A stretch of DNA of 64,000 bases, taken from Streptomyces sp. ISL-10 (lineage in GTDB: Bacteria > Actinomycetota > Actinomycetes > Streptomycetales > Streptomycetaceae). The stretch covers positions 310,001-374,000 of the forward strand of contig NZ_JAGGOJ010000011.1 of NCBI RefSeq assembly GCF_018614575.1, read 5' to 3'. The notes under the pieces are model-generated. The model made no database searches, was not told the origin of the DNA, and was given only the letters and a program-made list of their open reading frames with translations. The position numbers and the translations under genes were made by a program. The first letter of the stretch is position 1. The number at the start of each line of letters is the position of its first letter. Shown piece by piece: positions 24,845 through 34,222 of this stretch.

Positions 24845-26806
24845 TCAGCGCAGGGCCCGGACCCTGGTCCCGTCCGTGAGGCGCCCGTTCAGCTCCGCCC
24901 GCGCACCCTCGCGCGCCCGCACCGCCAGCACCGGGCCGGCGCCCTCGCCGGCCATCTCGCCCGAGACGGTGAGCGAGACGAACTGCCCGCTGCCGGCCGC
25001 CAGTACGTACCACTGCCCCGCCTGCGACTTCCACAGCACACCGGACAGCACCCGGGGCTCGCGCACACCGCACGACGGTGAGTCCTCCGCCCGCGCCACC
25101 ACGGTGCCCGGCGCCTCGGGACGCACGGCCGGCGCGTGGAACTGGACCATCACCCGGCCGCCGGCCCCCCGCCAGGTCTCGGCGCGCGTGCACAGCCAGG
25201 CGGCCGTGCCGTTGGCCTCCGGCAGCTTCTGCCGCGCGTACTCCCAGGCGTTGACGCCGCGCACACCGTGCGAGCGCACTCCGGACAGGGAACAGGCCGA
25301 ATGCGCCCAGACGGCGCGGGCGGCGGGGCCCGTGGCGTCCTTCGGGGCGGTCGGTGGACCGAAGGTGAGCCGCGCGGGCGTCAGTTCACCGAGGTCGGTC
25401 AGCAGCCGGGCCCCGCCGCCCTCGCCGATCTGAAGCGTGTGCCACGCACGGCACGCGGACGCCTGCGCCGGACTGGACAGCGCGGCCGTCAGCCCGTCGG
25501 CGTCCCGCCCCAGCGGGCGCGGCCGGGCCGCGGGCGCCAGCAGGTCCCGTACGGACACCTCCCGCACCCACGGCGCCGTGAGATAGCGGACCCGGCCGTC
25601 CGCGCGGCCCGCGACGAGCGCCGCCGCGGAGACGGCGTCCGCGCCGTCCGTCCGCGCGAAGTCCAGCGCCGCACCGGCGGAGCCGTCCCGCGGCTCGGCG
25701 TACCGCACCACCCGCAGCCCGTCGTACAGCAGCACGACCCGCGCCTTGCCCACCTCGCCCGCGAACAGCAGCTGCGGCGGCCCCATCGGCGGGCCGGACG
25801 GAGTGCCCGGCGTCGCCGAGACCTGGATGTTCCCGCCGGGCCGCGCCCACACCGCCAGCGCCCGCCCCAGCAGTCCGCGGTCCTCCACCAGTGCGCCGCG
25901 CGCGGGCCACACCGAGAAGTCCCGCCGGGTGGACTGCTGCCAGGCACCGGGTGCGACCTGCGTCAGCCTGCCCGGCTCCAGCGCCGCCTCGGCCGCCGCG
26001 TTGCGGGTGTAGGAAGGAGCCGCCGGGACGTCCGCCCCCCACCCGTTGCCCGCGCGCCCCAGCAGCGCCCCGCACACCGCGAGCGCGGCGACGGCGACAA
26101 GAGCCGCTCTCGCGTGCCGGCGGCGGCGTATCAGATCCGTGGGGCGCACCTGGAGCGAACACGGGTCGAACTCCGGCGAACCGAGCAGCGCCGCGGCCTG
26201 CCTCCCGCCGGGCACCGCATCCGCGTCCGCGAGCGCCGCGCCGGGGTCCGCCGCACCCGTGGCGGCGAGGACGTCGCGCACCTGCGCGTCCGTGAGCCCT
26301 TCGAGACCGCGCAGCACATAGGCCGCGCGGGCGGGCCCGCTCAGCGCGGACAACCGCTGGTCCAGGGCGAGTTCGTCCGCACCGCCGGACCGGGGGAAGA
26401 CCCGAAGGCCCCAGATGTGCGGCAGCAGCGGCGGAAACTGGGCCCGCCGCGGCCGGGCCGCACGCCGCAGCGGCAGTCCCGCGTCCAGAGCCTGGCGCAG
26501 CACCCGGTCCCGGACGAACACATAGCCGGGGTCGGCTGCCCCCTCCGGGCGGGCGCGGGGCACCGCGGGGGAGCCGGTGACGGCCCCGCGGCCGCGCGGC
26601 AGCGAGCGCTGCACGAGCGCGTGCGCCGTCAGGACACGGCGGTTGCGGCCGAGCGTCGGCGGCAGCACCAGATAGGCGATCCGGACGAGCCGCGGATAGT
26701 GCTCGACGAGCGCGGCCTCCACCTGCTCGACCCCGACGCCGGCGTCAACGGCCGGGCGCGAGGCGGTGGACGGGGCTGTGTCGGTGTCGGCATCCTGTGG
26801 GCGCAC
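24845..26806 (-). CDS. Single-pass membrane protein with a degenerate sigma-factor-like N-terminus
   Basis: 653 residues; I do not recognise a named family. Residues ~30-215 resemble a decayed ECF sigma factor: YPRLVRIAYLVLPPTLGRNR recalls region 2 with its helix, and YVLRGLEGLTDAQVRDVLAA recalls region 4. One membrane helix follows (about 230-250, ARAALVAVAALAVCGALLG). The last 400 residues are extracytoplasmic, with several Cys, WYVLAAGSGQFVSLTVSG near the end, and no catalytic motif. This looks like a sensor in which a sigma-like domain faces the cytoplasm; it may act as a regulator or scaffold. GTG 26806 has no clear ribosome site, so the start is uncertain. Confidence 0.7.
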   Translation of the reverse strand: MRPQDADTDTAPSTASRPAVDAGVGVEQVEAALVEHYPRLVRIAYLVLPPTLGRNRRVLTAHALVQRSLPRGRGAVTGSPAVPRARPEGAADPGYVFVRDRVLRQALDAGLPLRRAARPRRAQFPPLLPHIWGLRVFPRSGGADELALDQRLSALSGPARAAYVLRGLEGLTDAQVRDVLAATGAADPGAALADADAVPGGRQAAALLGSPEFDPCSLQVRPTDLIRRRRHARAALVAVAALAVCGALLGRAGNGWGADVPAAPSYTRNAAAEAALEPGRLTQVAPGAWQQSTRRDFSVWPARGALVEDRGLLGRALAVWARPGGNIQVSATPGTPSGPPMGPPQLLFAGEVGKARVVLLYDGLRVVRYAEPRDGSAGAALDFARTDGADAVSAAALVAGRADGRVRYLTAPWVREVSVRDLLAPAARPRPLGRDADGLTAALSSPAQASACRAWHTLQIGEGGGARLLTDLGELTPARLTFGPPTAPKDATGPAARAVWAHSACSLSGVRSHGVRGVNAWEYARQKLPEANGTAAWLCTRAETWRGAGGRVMVQFHAPAVRPEAPGTVVARAEDSPSCGVREPRVLSGVLWKSQAGQWYVLAAGSGQFVSLTVSGEMAGEGAGPVLAVRAREGARAELNGRLTDGTRVRALR

Positions 26807-26854
26807 GTTCAGCAGAACGAGCGAATCGTCCTATGGTCACCCAGCAGCGGTCCC

Positions 26855-27090
26855 GAGCGGCCGGTCACCGAGCGGCGGTGCGGGTGCGCCCTGCCCGGTC
26901 GGTCACGGCGTCGTGACGAGGTGGCCGTGCACGTGCGCCCCGCCCAGTCGGTCACCGAGCGGCCGGTCACCGAGCGGCGGTGCGGGTGCGCCCTGCCCCG
27001 CCGGTCCCCAGCGGCCGGTCACGCAGCGGCGGTGCGGGTGCGCCCCCGCCCGCCGGTCACGCCGCCCCGCCGGTCACGCCGTCGTGACGA
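26855..27090. repeat. Degenerate tandem repeats after the phosphatase gene
   Basis: Three copies of a unit starting gagcggccggtcaccgagcg occur at about 26855, 26956 and 27010 (the last one diverged). The word cggcgtcgtgacgaggtg at about 26908 is nearly identical to the 3' end of the phosphatase gene at 27077. The array therefore seems to have grown by duplication that included the gene terminus. Confidence 0.7.
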
Positions 27091-27874
27091 GGTGCTCGCG
27101 GAGGCGTCCCAGCGTTGCGGGCGCCACGCCCAGGCCGTCGGTCACGTACCTCTCCATCGACCCGTACCGCGCGTCGACCTCGTCCAGCGCCGCCGCCAGG
27201 TACTCCGGCGCCACACCGATGATCCCCAGTGCCGTCTCGGGGCGCCCGCCCTGGAGGGTGAACCCCTCCACCATCGGCGCGAACGCCTCCCGCACCGCCG
27301 CGTTGACCGACAGGTACTCCGCCCGCACCGCCTCCGGCGACGCTCCCAGCACGGTGAGCACGATCGTCGCCGCCCAGCCCGTACGGTCCTTGCCCGCCGT
27401 GCAGTGGAACAGCAGCGGCATCGCGGCGGGCTCCGCCAGCTCGTTCAGGAACGCGCCGTAGGACGCCCGCGCCGAGTCCGTCGTCACGAACGAGCGGTAG
27501 ATCGACTCGAACATCGACAGCACCCGGCCACCGCCCAGCTCCTGCTCGGCGACGGCCGGATCGGCCAGCAGCTGACGCAGCCGGGCCGCCGCCGGCATCC
27601 GGCCGGAGGCGACCTGGTCCGCGAGTACATCGGCGAGCAGCAGCCGCCCGCCCGGCGGCACCCGGTCCGGGCGGGCGTCGCGCTCGGACCGGGTGCGGAA
27701 GTCGACCACCGTGCGCACACCGAGCGCAGCGACCGCCGGATCCGCCGCCGGGTCCAGCCGGTGCAACTGCCCCGAACGCAGCAGCACACCGCTGCGCACC
27801 GTGCCGCCGCCGTCGAGCGGGATGCCCCCGAGATCACGGAGGCTGGCGACAGTGGTGGACGGGATCGCGTTCAT
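27074..27874 (-). CDS. Tyrosine/dual-specificity phosphatase (Y_phosphatase3 family)
   Basis: 266 residues. The P-loop LLFHCTAGKDRTGWAA carries the CxxGKDR signature with catalytic Cys and Arg; LRDLGGIPLDGGGTVRSG at the N-terminus and VVDFRTRSERDARP (with the general-acid region) are family blocks. Such secreted or cytoplasmic PtpB-like enzymes hydrolyse phosphotyrosine and sometimes phosphoinositides. It has no signal peptide. ATG 27874 is used, as an extra 15 codons upstream lack a ribosome site. It is the downstream neighbour of the GH89 gene on the same strand, 25 bp away, possibly co-transcribed. Confidence 0.9.
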   Translation of the reverse strand: MNAIPSTTVASLRDLGGIPLDGGGTVRSGVLLRSGQLHRLDPAADPAVAALGVRTVVDFRTRSERDARPDRVPPGGRLLLADVLADQVASGRMPAAARLRQLLADPAVAEQELGGGRVLSMFESIYRSFVTTDSARASYGAFLNELAEPAAMPLLFHCTAGKDRTGWAATIVLTVLGASPEAVRAEYLSVNAAVREAFAPMVEGFTLQGGRPETALGIIGVAPEYLAAALDEVDARYGSMERYVTDGLGVAPATLGRLREHLVTTA

Positions 27875-27899
27875 GAGCGGAATGTATGCGCCGGGGACG

Positions 27900-30800
27900 T
27901 CAGCCGGCGGGCGCGACACCTCCGGTGAGCGACCAGCCGCTGAACCGCACCGTGCCCCGCGCGCCGCTGCCGCCGTTCGCCGCGCTCATGAAGAACCCGG
28001 TGTCCTGCCGGGCCGCCGCCCCCGCCACGGTGACCTTGGCCACCGTCCGCCAGGTCGCCCCGCCGTCCGTGGAACAGGCGCCGGTGAACGCCGCACCCGC
28101 GTGCTTCGTCAGCCGCAGCAGCACCGGCGCCTTGATGCCCGTGATGCGCCGGTAGGTGTCGAGGGTGCCGTCGCCGCCTGTGTCGTACGACATCACGACA
28201 CCCTGCCCCGGAGTCACGGCCAGGTTCAGGAATCCCGCGTCACCCGGCTTCGCGAGCGCGTTGCGCACCACGATGCCGGCCCGCGCCCAACTGCCGGTGT
28301 TCTCCTGGGTGACCACCCGCAGCAGCACACTGCCGCCCTCGCCCAGCGCGCCCTCGCGGTACGCGGCGCCGAACTGCGTGGTGCCCCGCCACAGGTCGTT
28401 GCCCGCGCCGTTGATCGCCAGCCGGTCGCCGAGCTGCCCGAACACGGCCACGTTGGACGTGAACGTGCGCCACTGGGGGTCCAGCGGCGATGCCAGGTGC
28501 ACACTGCTGCGCTGGGTGACCGCCACCCGCTCCTCGCCCTCCGGTCCGTAGCGTGTCGTCAGCACGTACGGCATCGGCACCAGCGGCTCCGTCAGGGGCT
28601 CGTCCGGGGCCGTCACCCGCCACGCCACCTCGCCGCTGCCGCCCGCCGGGACACCCGGAAGCTGGGCCGCACCCTGCGGCTCGGCGTCGAGGCCGGTCAG
28701 CTCCAGGTCCACGCGACCCGTCGCCCGCAGCCCGTTGAGGTTGCGGAACGAGGCCGTGACCGTGCCCGTGCTGCCCGGGGTGAACGCCGCCGGCTCCACC
28801 CGCACCGAGACGAACCCCTGGTACGGCGCGCGGGCCAGGGTGTCGTACACCCGGCGGGCCGTGCGGTACGCGTCGCCCGTCGGCCGCACCGGATAAGCGC
28901 GCCGGTCCTTCGTCCACGCCTCCTCCGCCGGATACCAGTCGAACGGCTTCGGCGCCCTGCCCTCCGCCATCGCGTCGGCCTGCTCGGTCAGATACGCCTC
29001 CCACTGCGGCACATGGACATCGTTGATCAGCCCCTGCCAGTCCCGGTTGGCGTAGTTGCTGAGCTGGTCGGCGGCCGCCCGGTCCGCCCAGGTGGTGATC
29101 AGCGAGCGGGCCGTGCGCTCGAGCTCCACCGCCTCCTCGGGGCTCGTGGCGAGCCGCTTGGCATCCTCCAGCCAGGGCCCGAGCAGGAAAGAGCGGTGAC
29201 AGCCCGCCATCGTGTCGCTCAGCCGCATCAGCCTCACCCACAGTGCGGCGATCGCGCGGAAGGCGTCGGCGTCCTTGTCCCGGTGAGCGGCCCGCAGTGG
29301 CAGCTGGAGGATGCGCGAGCGATTGGCGAGGGCCTGCCGCGCCAGATCCGTCAGATCGTGGCGGTAGGCGTCCGAGTCCCGCAGCCGCGGCCGTACGTCC
29401 AGCAGCGCGGCGAACGCCCGGTCGAAGCCCGCCGGGTCGAAGGCCGTGCCGATCGAGGAGGTGAGACTCGGGCGGCGGCAGAATAGCGAGTCGTGGGGCC
29501 GGCCGTCGGTGCTGGTGAGCCGGTACGCGGTCGCGGCCAGCGCGGCGAACGCCTCGCGTGCGGAGCGGTCGTCGCCGCCGTAGCGGATGTGAGCGTACTC
29601 GGCGAACCACGCCTCCCGGTCGATCTTCTCCTCGCGCCAGGCCAGTTCGCTGAACAGCTCCAGCGCCGCCGGGTCCCGCTCGGCCGCCTCCGGCATGTAC
29701 GCGGTGCCCGCCAGCGCGCTGCCCGGCTTGTCGCGCCAGGCGGTGAACTTCTCCGTCCACCGGTCGGTGTTCGCGCCGAGCGTCGTACGGCCGCCGAAGT
29801 TGGGGATCGTGCCGAAGGCGTACGGCGCGCCGCCCCACTCGCTCTCCCGGTCGGTGACCGTGTCCAGATCGGACAGGCCGTCGACGATCAGTACCCGGTC
29901 GGTGTCGATGGCGTCCAGCAGCGCCGGGCGGGGATTGGCCTGCCAGCCGAGGATCACCCATGTCGCGTCCGGCCGGGCCGTGCGCAGCGCCCGCTCCACG
30001 GCGCGGGCGGCGTCCGGCACCGGTACGTCGCCCGCCGTGCCGCCCTCGTGCAGCAGGTCCATCTTGAAGTGGTCCACCTCGCCGAACAGTTCCGCCTGGT
30101 GCCGGTAGAAGGCGGCGGCGACTTCGGCGAAGGCCCGGGTGCGCGGGTCGAGCCAGTCGGGGCGGCGAAGACCGTTCCAGGTGCCCTGCGGGATCACCCG
30201 CGCATCCCCCGGGTTGCGGGCGGCGAAACCGTCGGGGACGGTACCGAAGTAGCCGGGCAGCACCGGGCGCATGCCCAGCTCCCGCATCCGGTCGGCGATC
30301 CTGCGGCCCAGGTCGGTGCGGCGCTCGATGAGAGCGGTGGACATCGGGCCGCCGTACTCGCTCATGTTCTGCAGCAGCCACCACGGCTGGTGCGAGGGCG
30401 CGGGCAGCCAGGTGCGCGCCTCGGTGTCGGAGTAGCCGAAGTCCCTCAGCAGCCGGTGGTACACCGCCTCCTGGCCCGGTGTCACCAGCACCTCGTTGCA
30501 TCCGTGCAGGGCGAGCACATCCAGCAACCGCTCCCAGCGCGGCCAGTCGGCGTAGGGGGCGGTGTAGCCGTCGTGGGTGTCGTTGTACGCGAACCGGTGG
30601 GCGACGGTCGCAGCACGTTCCAGCGGTGCGCGGGGCGCGGGCAGGCGGCGGGGCAGGTCGAGCTGGGAGCCGGACCACGAGATGTGCGCCCGGCAGACGT
30701 ATTTGAGGTACCAGTGGACCCCGGTCAGCAGCACGGCCGCACTGGTGCCGGCGACCTCGATACGGCCCGTGGAGCCGGTGACGCGGAACCGCTCGGCGCC

Positions 30801-31058
30801 GCCCAGCATCCGCAGCCGGAACTGCCCGGCGTGCTCGGGTGGCAGCAGCCGCCGCAGCGCCGCGAGCGCGGCGTCGACCGGGGAATCGGCCGGGGAATCG
30901 GCCTGGGCGCCGACCGCGGCGGGCTGCTGCTCCGTGCGGGCGGCGGGGAGTGCCGCGGAGCCCGTGACCGCGGCGGCCGGGGTGTGCGCGGCGAGCACCG
31001 CGCCTGCCCCGACCGCTCCTGCCGCGCCCAGCAGCGTACGTCTCGACAGCTCGTCCAT
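27900..31058 (-). CDS. Tat-exported alpha-N-acetylglucosaminidase (GH89, NAGLU-like)
   Basis: 1052 residues. A twin-arginine signal (MDELSRRTLLGAAGAVGAGA) targets it for folded export. The GH89 catalytic region spans about 60-700: the N-terminal domain with LTGVHWYLKYVCRAHISWSG, the barrel with LPGYFGTVPDGF and FKMDLLHEGG (acid/base region), and then YAHIRYGG. C-terminal additions are an Ig-like NEW3 domain (about 740-830, VSVRVEPAAFTPGSTG) and a laminin-G/jelly-roll domain (about 870-1050) that may bind carbohydrate. It would release terminal alpha-GlcNAc from glycans. ATG 31058 has GGAGGA just upstream. It is divergent from the lipoprotein gene. Confidence 0.92.
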   Translation of the reverse strand: MDELSRRTLLGAAGAVGAGAVLAAHTPAAAVTGSAALPAARTEQQPAAVGAQADSPADSPVDAALAALRRLLPPEHAGQFRLRMLGGAERFRVTGSTGRIEVAGTSAAVLLTGVHWYLKYVCRAHISWSGSQLDLPRRLPAPRAPLERAATVAHRFAYNDTHDGYTAPYADWPRWERLLDVLALHGCNEVLVTPGQEAVYHRLLRDFGYSDTEARTWLPAPSHQPWWLLQNMSEYGGPMSTALIERRTDLGRRIADRMRELGMRPVLPGYFGTVPDGFAARNPGDARVIPQGTWNGLRRPDWLDPRTRAFAEVAAAFYRHQAELFGEVDHFKMDLLHEGGTAGDVPVPDAARAVERALRTARPDATWVILGWQANPRPALLDAIDTDRVLIVDGLSDLDTVTDRESEWGGAPYAFGTIPNFGGRTTLGANTDRWTEKFTAWRDKPGSALAGTAYMPEAAERDPAALELFSELAWREEKIDREAWFAEYAHIRYGGDDRSAREAFAALAATAYRLTSTDGRPHDSLFCRRPSLTSSIGTAFDPAGFDRAFAALLDVRPRLRDSDAYRHDLTDLARQALANRSRILQLPLRAAHRDKDADAFRAIAALWVRLMRLSDTMAGCHRSFLLGPWLEDAKRLATSPEEAVELERTARSLITTWADRAAADQLSNYANRDWQGLINDVHVPQWEAYLTEQADAMAEGRAPKPFDWYPAEEAWTKDRRAYPVRPTGDAYRTARRVYDTLARAPYQGFVSVRVEPAAFTPGSTGTVTASFRNLNGLRATGRVDLELTGLDAEPQGAAQLPGVPAGGSGEVAWRVTAPDEPLTEPLVPMPYVLTTRYGPEGEERVAVTQRSSVHLASPLDPQWRTFTSNVAVFGQLGDRLAINGAGNDLWRGTTQFGAAYREGALGEGGSVLLRVVTQENTGSWARAGIVVRNALAKPGDAGFLNLAVTPGQGVVMSYDTGGDGTLDTYRRITGIKAPVLLRLTKHAGAAFTGACSTDGGATWRTVAKVTVAGAAARQDTGFFMSAANGGSGARGTVRFSGWSLTGGVAPAG

Positions 31059-31160
31059 CAGCGCTCCTCCATGTTGCTCCAGCGACAACAGGTGCGTGCG
31101 CAGCGCACGTTACTCGCGGTTCGTCCGCACGAAGAGGGGGCGGGAGTGCACCATGGCCGG

Positions 31161-31679
31161 ATGCGGACAACGACGAACAGCGGCACGCGGCGGGCGGCCC
31201 GTACAGGAACGGCAGTTGTGCTCCTCCTCCTGGCCGCCGCCTGCTCATCGGGAGGCGACGACGGGCGTGTCGGCCCCGACGGGGAAGCGAAGGCGTCCCA
31301 AGCGGCGACCGGCAGCCTGGAGGAAATCGCACGCCGGGCCGCGTGCGAACCGAACATCCAGACGGATGCGGAGGAACTGCGGCAGGCCAACTGCAAGACG
31401 GCCGACGGCCGGTACGTGCTGGCGACCTTCGCCACCGACCGCGGCCAACGCGAATGGATCAACGCGGCGAACGACTACGGCGGCACCTATCTGGTCGGCC
31501 GCAAATGGGTCGCCGTCGGGGACGAGAAGGTGGTGACGGCGCTGCGCGACCGGCTCGGCGGCACGGTGGAGAAGGGCGAGCAGCACGGCTCGCACACCGG
31601 CGGCACCAGCGGCGATGGTACGGGCGGTGAGGGCACCGGCGGGAGCGAGGAGGGGCACACAGGTCACCACGGGGGCTGA
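31161..31679 (+). CDS. Lipoprotein of unknown function
   Basis: 172 residues. The signal peptide ends in a lipobox (LLLLAAACSSG, Cys about 27), so the mature protein is lipid-anchored outside the membrane. The central domain (about 50-130) has two Cys in CEPNIQTDAEELRQANCKT and the block WINAANDYGGTYLVGRKWV, a fold shared with Streptomyces lipoproteins of unknown role. The tail is Gly/Thr/His-rich (EEGHTGHHGG), possibly metal-binding. GTG 31146 is an alternative start with a better purine-rich leader. Confidence 0.82.
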   Translation: MRTTTNSGTRRAARTGTAVVLLLLAAACSSGGDDGRVGPDGEAKASQAATGSLEEIARRAACEPNIQTDAEELRQANCKTADGRYVLATFATDRGQREWINAANDYGGTYLVGRKWVAVGDEKVVTALRDRLGGTVEKGEQHGSHTGGTSGDGTGGEGTGGSEEGHTGHHGG

Positions 31680-31766
31680 GGCCCGCGACATCGGCCCCGG
31701 ACGGGCCGGTCCGGACCACCGGGCCGGCCCGGAAAGGCCGCTGCACGAGGACGTCCGCACACGGCG

Positions 31767-31806
31767 AGGCCGGGTCTGCCTGGAACACTCCAGGCAGACC
31801 CGGCCT
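31767..31806. terminator. 18-bp perfect hairpin, bidirectional terminator
   Basis: Arms 31767-31784 and 31789-31806 pair without mismatch around an ACAC loop. It sits midway between the convergent lipoprotein and DUF1996 genes, 88 bp and 17 bp from their stops. Confidence 0.8.
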
Positions 31807-31822
31807 TACGTCGTTCGGCGGG

Positions 31823-33394
31823 TCACTGGCACTTGCGCCCGTCGTTGATGCAGTCCACCACCTCCTCCATGAGGTTCTCGTCGAAGACGTTGATGAAGTC
31901 ACCGTGGTCGGTCACCGGCTTGTGCAGCTGCTCGGGGAACGAGTCCACGGCGAACACCGAGGGGTTGTCCCCGTCGAACACCGGGGGCGGCACGTCGTAG
32001 ACGATGCGCTGCACCAGCTGCGGAATCGCCTGGAAGCCGTTGGGGCAGTTGCCGTCCTCGTCCGCGAAGGCCACATGGGTGCGGTGGTTCGCGCTGTCGA
32101 TGTTCTGGCCGTCCCAGCAGCTCTGGAACTTGAAGGAACGCACGACCTGGCTGCCCTCGGGGCAGATCGGGTACTTGTCCTTCAGCTGACGGTCCTCGAA
32201 TCCGGTGCAGCTCCACGAGGCGTTGGCATTGGCGTCGCCGTTGACGAACGCCTTCGCATCACCGGTGATGATGCGCAGGAACCTCGGCATCGCCGTCACC
32301 TTGCTGACCGGGCTGCCGACGAACGTCATCGTGACCTGTGACGGTGTCTGGATCTCACCGACGTTCTGGTCGTTGCCGCCGCCGTCCGCATTGGCGTCGT
32401 TCTCCTGCTGCCCGTTCTGCAGGCGCAGCACCGGCCAGAAGTACGTCGACTTGTCGCCCTGGTTGCGGCACGTGGTGTCACCGGCTGCCAGGTCGTCGTC
32501 GCTGGCGAAGGCGTCGTTGGCCTGGTTGCCGACGTAGTCGTGCATATGGTGGGCGCCATTGCTCACGCCCGGGGCGACGATGACGTTGTCCGGGTTGAAC
32601 AGGCCGTTGGCGTTCACACCGCAGTCCGTGGTGAACGTGCCCTGGGAGGAACCGTTGCGGTTGGGCGGCTGCTGGACGTTCGGCTGGACGTTCTGGATCT
32701 CGACGAAGTCGCCCGCCTCGGGGCCGTTGCCGGCCTGGCCGGCGTTGCCGCCCTGGTTGTCGCCGTCGTTGCCGTTGTCGTCGTTCTGGCCGTCGTCCTG
32801 GTTCTGGTCGCCGTCCTGGTTCTGGCCGTCGCCGTTCTGATCGCCTCCGTTCTGGTCCCCGCCGTCGTTCTGGCCGTCGTCGTTGTCGTTGCCGTCGTTG
32901 TTGCCGTCGTCGCGCAGGGTGCAGGGAGCCATCTGCTCCAGTCCCTGCGGCCGTTCGGCCGAGCGGTCGATCAGTGCGACGATCCGCTGGATGGTCACCA
33001 GGCGTTCATTGCGCAGCGGAGCCAGAATCTGGTTCTCGGCGAAGGAGCGGTCCGCCTGCACCCGCTCCTTGCTGTCGGCGAACCGCTGATAGGCCGTGGT
33101 GATCTGGTTGTCCAGTGTGGCCAGTTCGCGGTCGACCGCGAAGCGCTGCTGGTCGGGCACCTCCTGGAGCGAATTGCCGACGTCCGGACAGTCGACGGTG
33201 GACACCGGTTGGTCGCCGGCGGCGCGGGTGGTGCTGTTCCGCTGCCCGTCGTCCCGTCCGCCTGGCCACCAGCCCTCGCCTGCGGAGGCATAGGTATTGG
33301 CCGCGAGCAGCCCGCCCCCGCCCAGGATCAGTGCGGCCGAGGCGGCGATCGCCCTGTTGGCCAGCGTGGAGCGTTTTCTCGATGTGCGTCCCAT
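31823..33394 (-). CDS. Secreted DUF1996 protein with Asn/Asp/Gln-rich linker
   Basis: 523 residues. Signal peptide 1-37 ([24 protein letters not shown]). An N-terminal helical region (about 65-150) contains [20 protein letters not shown]. Next is a linker (about 159-225) built almost only of N, D, Q and G. The DUF1996 domain runs from about 240 to the end, with [15 protein letters not shown] (conserved HMHD), WSCTG and [14 protein letters not shown]. In fungi and actinomycetes the domain is found on secreted carbohydrate-active or surface proteins; its activity is unknown. The pairing of N-terminal domain, acidic/amide linker and DUF1996 domain suggests a surface-spanning architecture. Confidence 0.9.
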   Translation of the reverse strand: MGRTSRKRSTLANRAIAASAALILGGGGLLAANTYASAGEGWWPGGRDDGQRNSTTRAAGDQPVSTVDCPDVGNSLQEVPDQQRFAVDRELATLDNQITTAYQRFADSKERVQADRSFAENQILAPLRNERLVTIQRIVALIDRSAERPQGLEQMAPCTLRDDGNNDGNDNDDGQNDGGDQNGGDQNGDGQNQDGDQNQDDGQNDDNGNDGDNQGGNAGQAGNGPEAGDFVEIQNVQPNVQQPPNRNGSSQGTFTTDCGVNANGLFNPDNVIVAPGVSNGAHHMHDYVGNQANDAFASDDDLAAGDTTCRNQGDKSTYFWPVLRLQNGQQENDANADGGGNDQNVGEIQTPSQVTMTFVGSPVSKVTAMPRFLRIITGDAKAFVNGDANANASWSCTGFEDRQLKDKYPICPEGSQVVRSFKFQSCWDGQNIDSANHRTHVAFADEDGNCPNGFQAIPQLVQRIVYDVPPPVFDGDNPSVFAVDSFPEQLHKPVTDHGDFINVFDENLMEEVVDCINDGRKCQ

Positions 33395-33598
33395 GGAACT
33401 CCTCTGCTTCGTTGCCGGGGGGTGTGTGGGTTAAGGGGGGGTCCCGGCAGAGGGAGAAGCGCGCCCTTCCATACGGGAGTGGCCGGTGGGGTGTTCATGG
33501 CGACGGCCGATTCATAGAAACGTCCAGCGTCAAACCGGCGCTTTGGGCTCAACCCGGACGCGGTCGGGGCGGGCCTGTCCATTCGGCACAATGGGCGC

Positions 33599-34132
33599 AT
33601 GACCGAGATCCTCACGCCCCGCCTCCTCCTGCGCCGCTGGACGGAGGACGACCTCGCGCCCATGGCGGAGATCAACGCCGACCCCGAGGTGATGCGCTGG
33701 ATCGGTGACGGCTCCGTGCGCGACCTGGAGCAGACGGCGGAGGACATCGAGCGCTGGGAGGAGGAATGGGACGAGGAGGGTTTCGGCCTCTTCGCCGTCG
33801 AGCTCCTCGCCTCCGGAGAGCTGGCGGGATTCGCCGGGCTGTCCGTACCGGACTTCCTCCCCGAGGTGCTCCCGGACATCGAGATCAGCTGGCGTCTCGG
33901 CCGCTCCTTCTGGGGGCAGGGCTACGCCTCCGAGGCGGCCCACGCCGTCCTGGAGTTCGCCCTCCAGGACCGGGGACTGGACCGGGTCGTCGGCATCTGC
34001 CGGGCGGGGAACACCGCGTCCGAGAACGTGATGCGCAAGCTGGGCATGACACCGGAGCGCGAGACGGTTCACCCGGAGTACGGGTATCCGCTGCAGGTCC
34101 ACGCGATCGACCTCACCGAGTACAGCGGCTGA
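33599..34132 (+). CDS. GNAT acetyltransferase, RimJ/RimL type
   Basis: 177 residues. The start TEILTPRLLLRRWTEDDL is the standard RimJ/RimL opening; WRLGRSFWGQGYASEAAHAV is motif A with the pyrophosphate loop (Q-G-Y-A); NTASENVMRKLGM is motif B. It could acetylate a ribosomal protein or a small amine; the substrate is not predictable. It is an isolated gene; the upstream 204 bp carry the promoters of this gene and the divergent DUF1996 gene. Confidence 0.9.
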   Translation: MTEILTPRLLLRRWTEDDLAPMAEINADPEVMRWIGDGSVRDLEQTAEDIERWEEEWDEEGFGLFAVELLASGELAGFAGLSVPDFLPEVLPDIEISWRLGRSFWGQGYASEAAHAVLEFALQDRGLDRVVGICRAGNTASENVMRKLGMTPERETVHPEYGYPLQVHAIDLTEYSG

Positions 34133-34222
34133 CGCAAAGCGCGCCGCTGACGAGGGGCCCCATCGTCCCGGCCCGGCCGGCGGCCCCCGGGTCGTCGGAC
34201 CCCGGGGCCGCGCCCCGCCGTC

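Noticed and set aside
27693..29486. 597-codon open frame antisense to the GH89 gene and phosphatase
   Set aside because: Same shadow effect; no ribosome site or recognisable domain.
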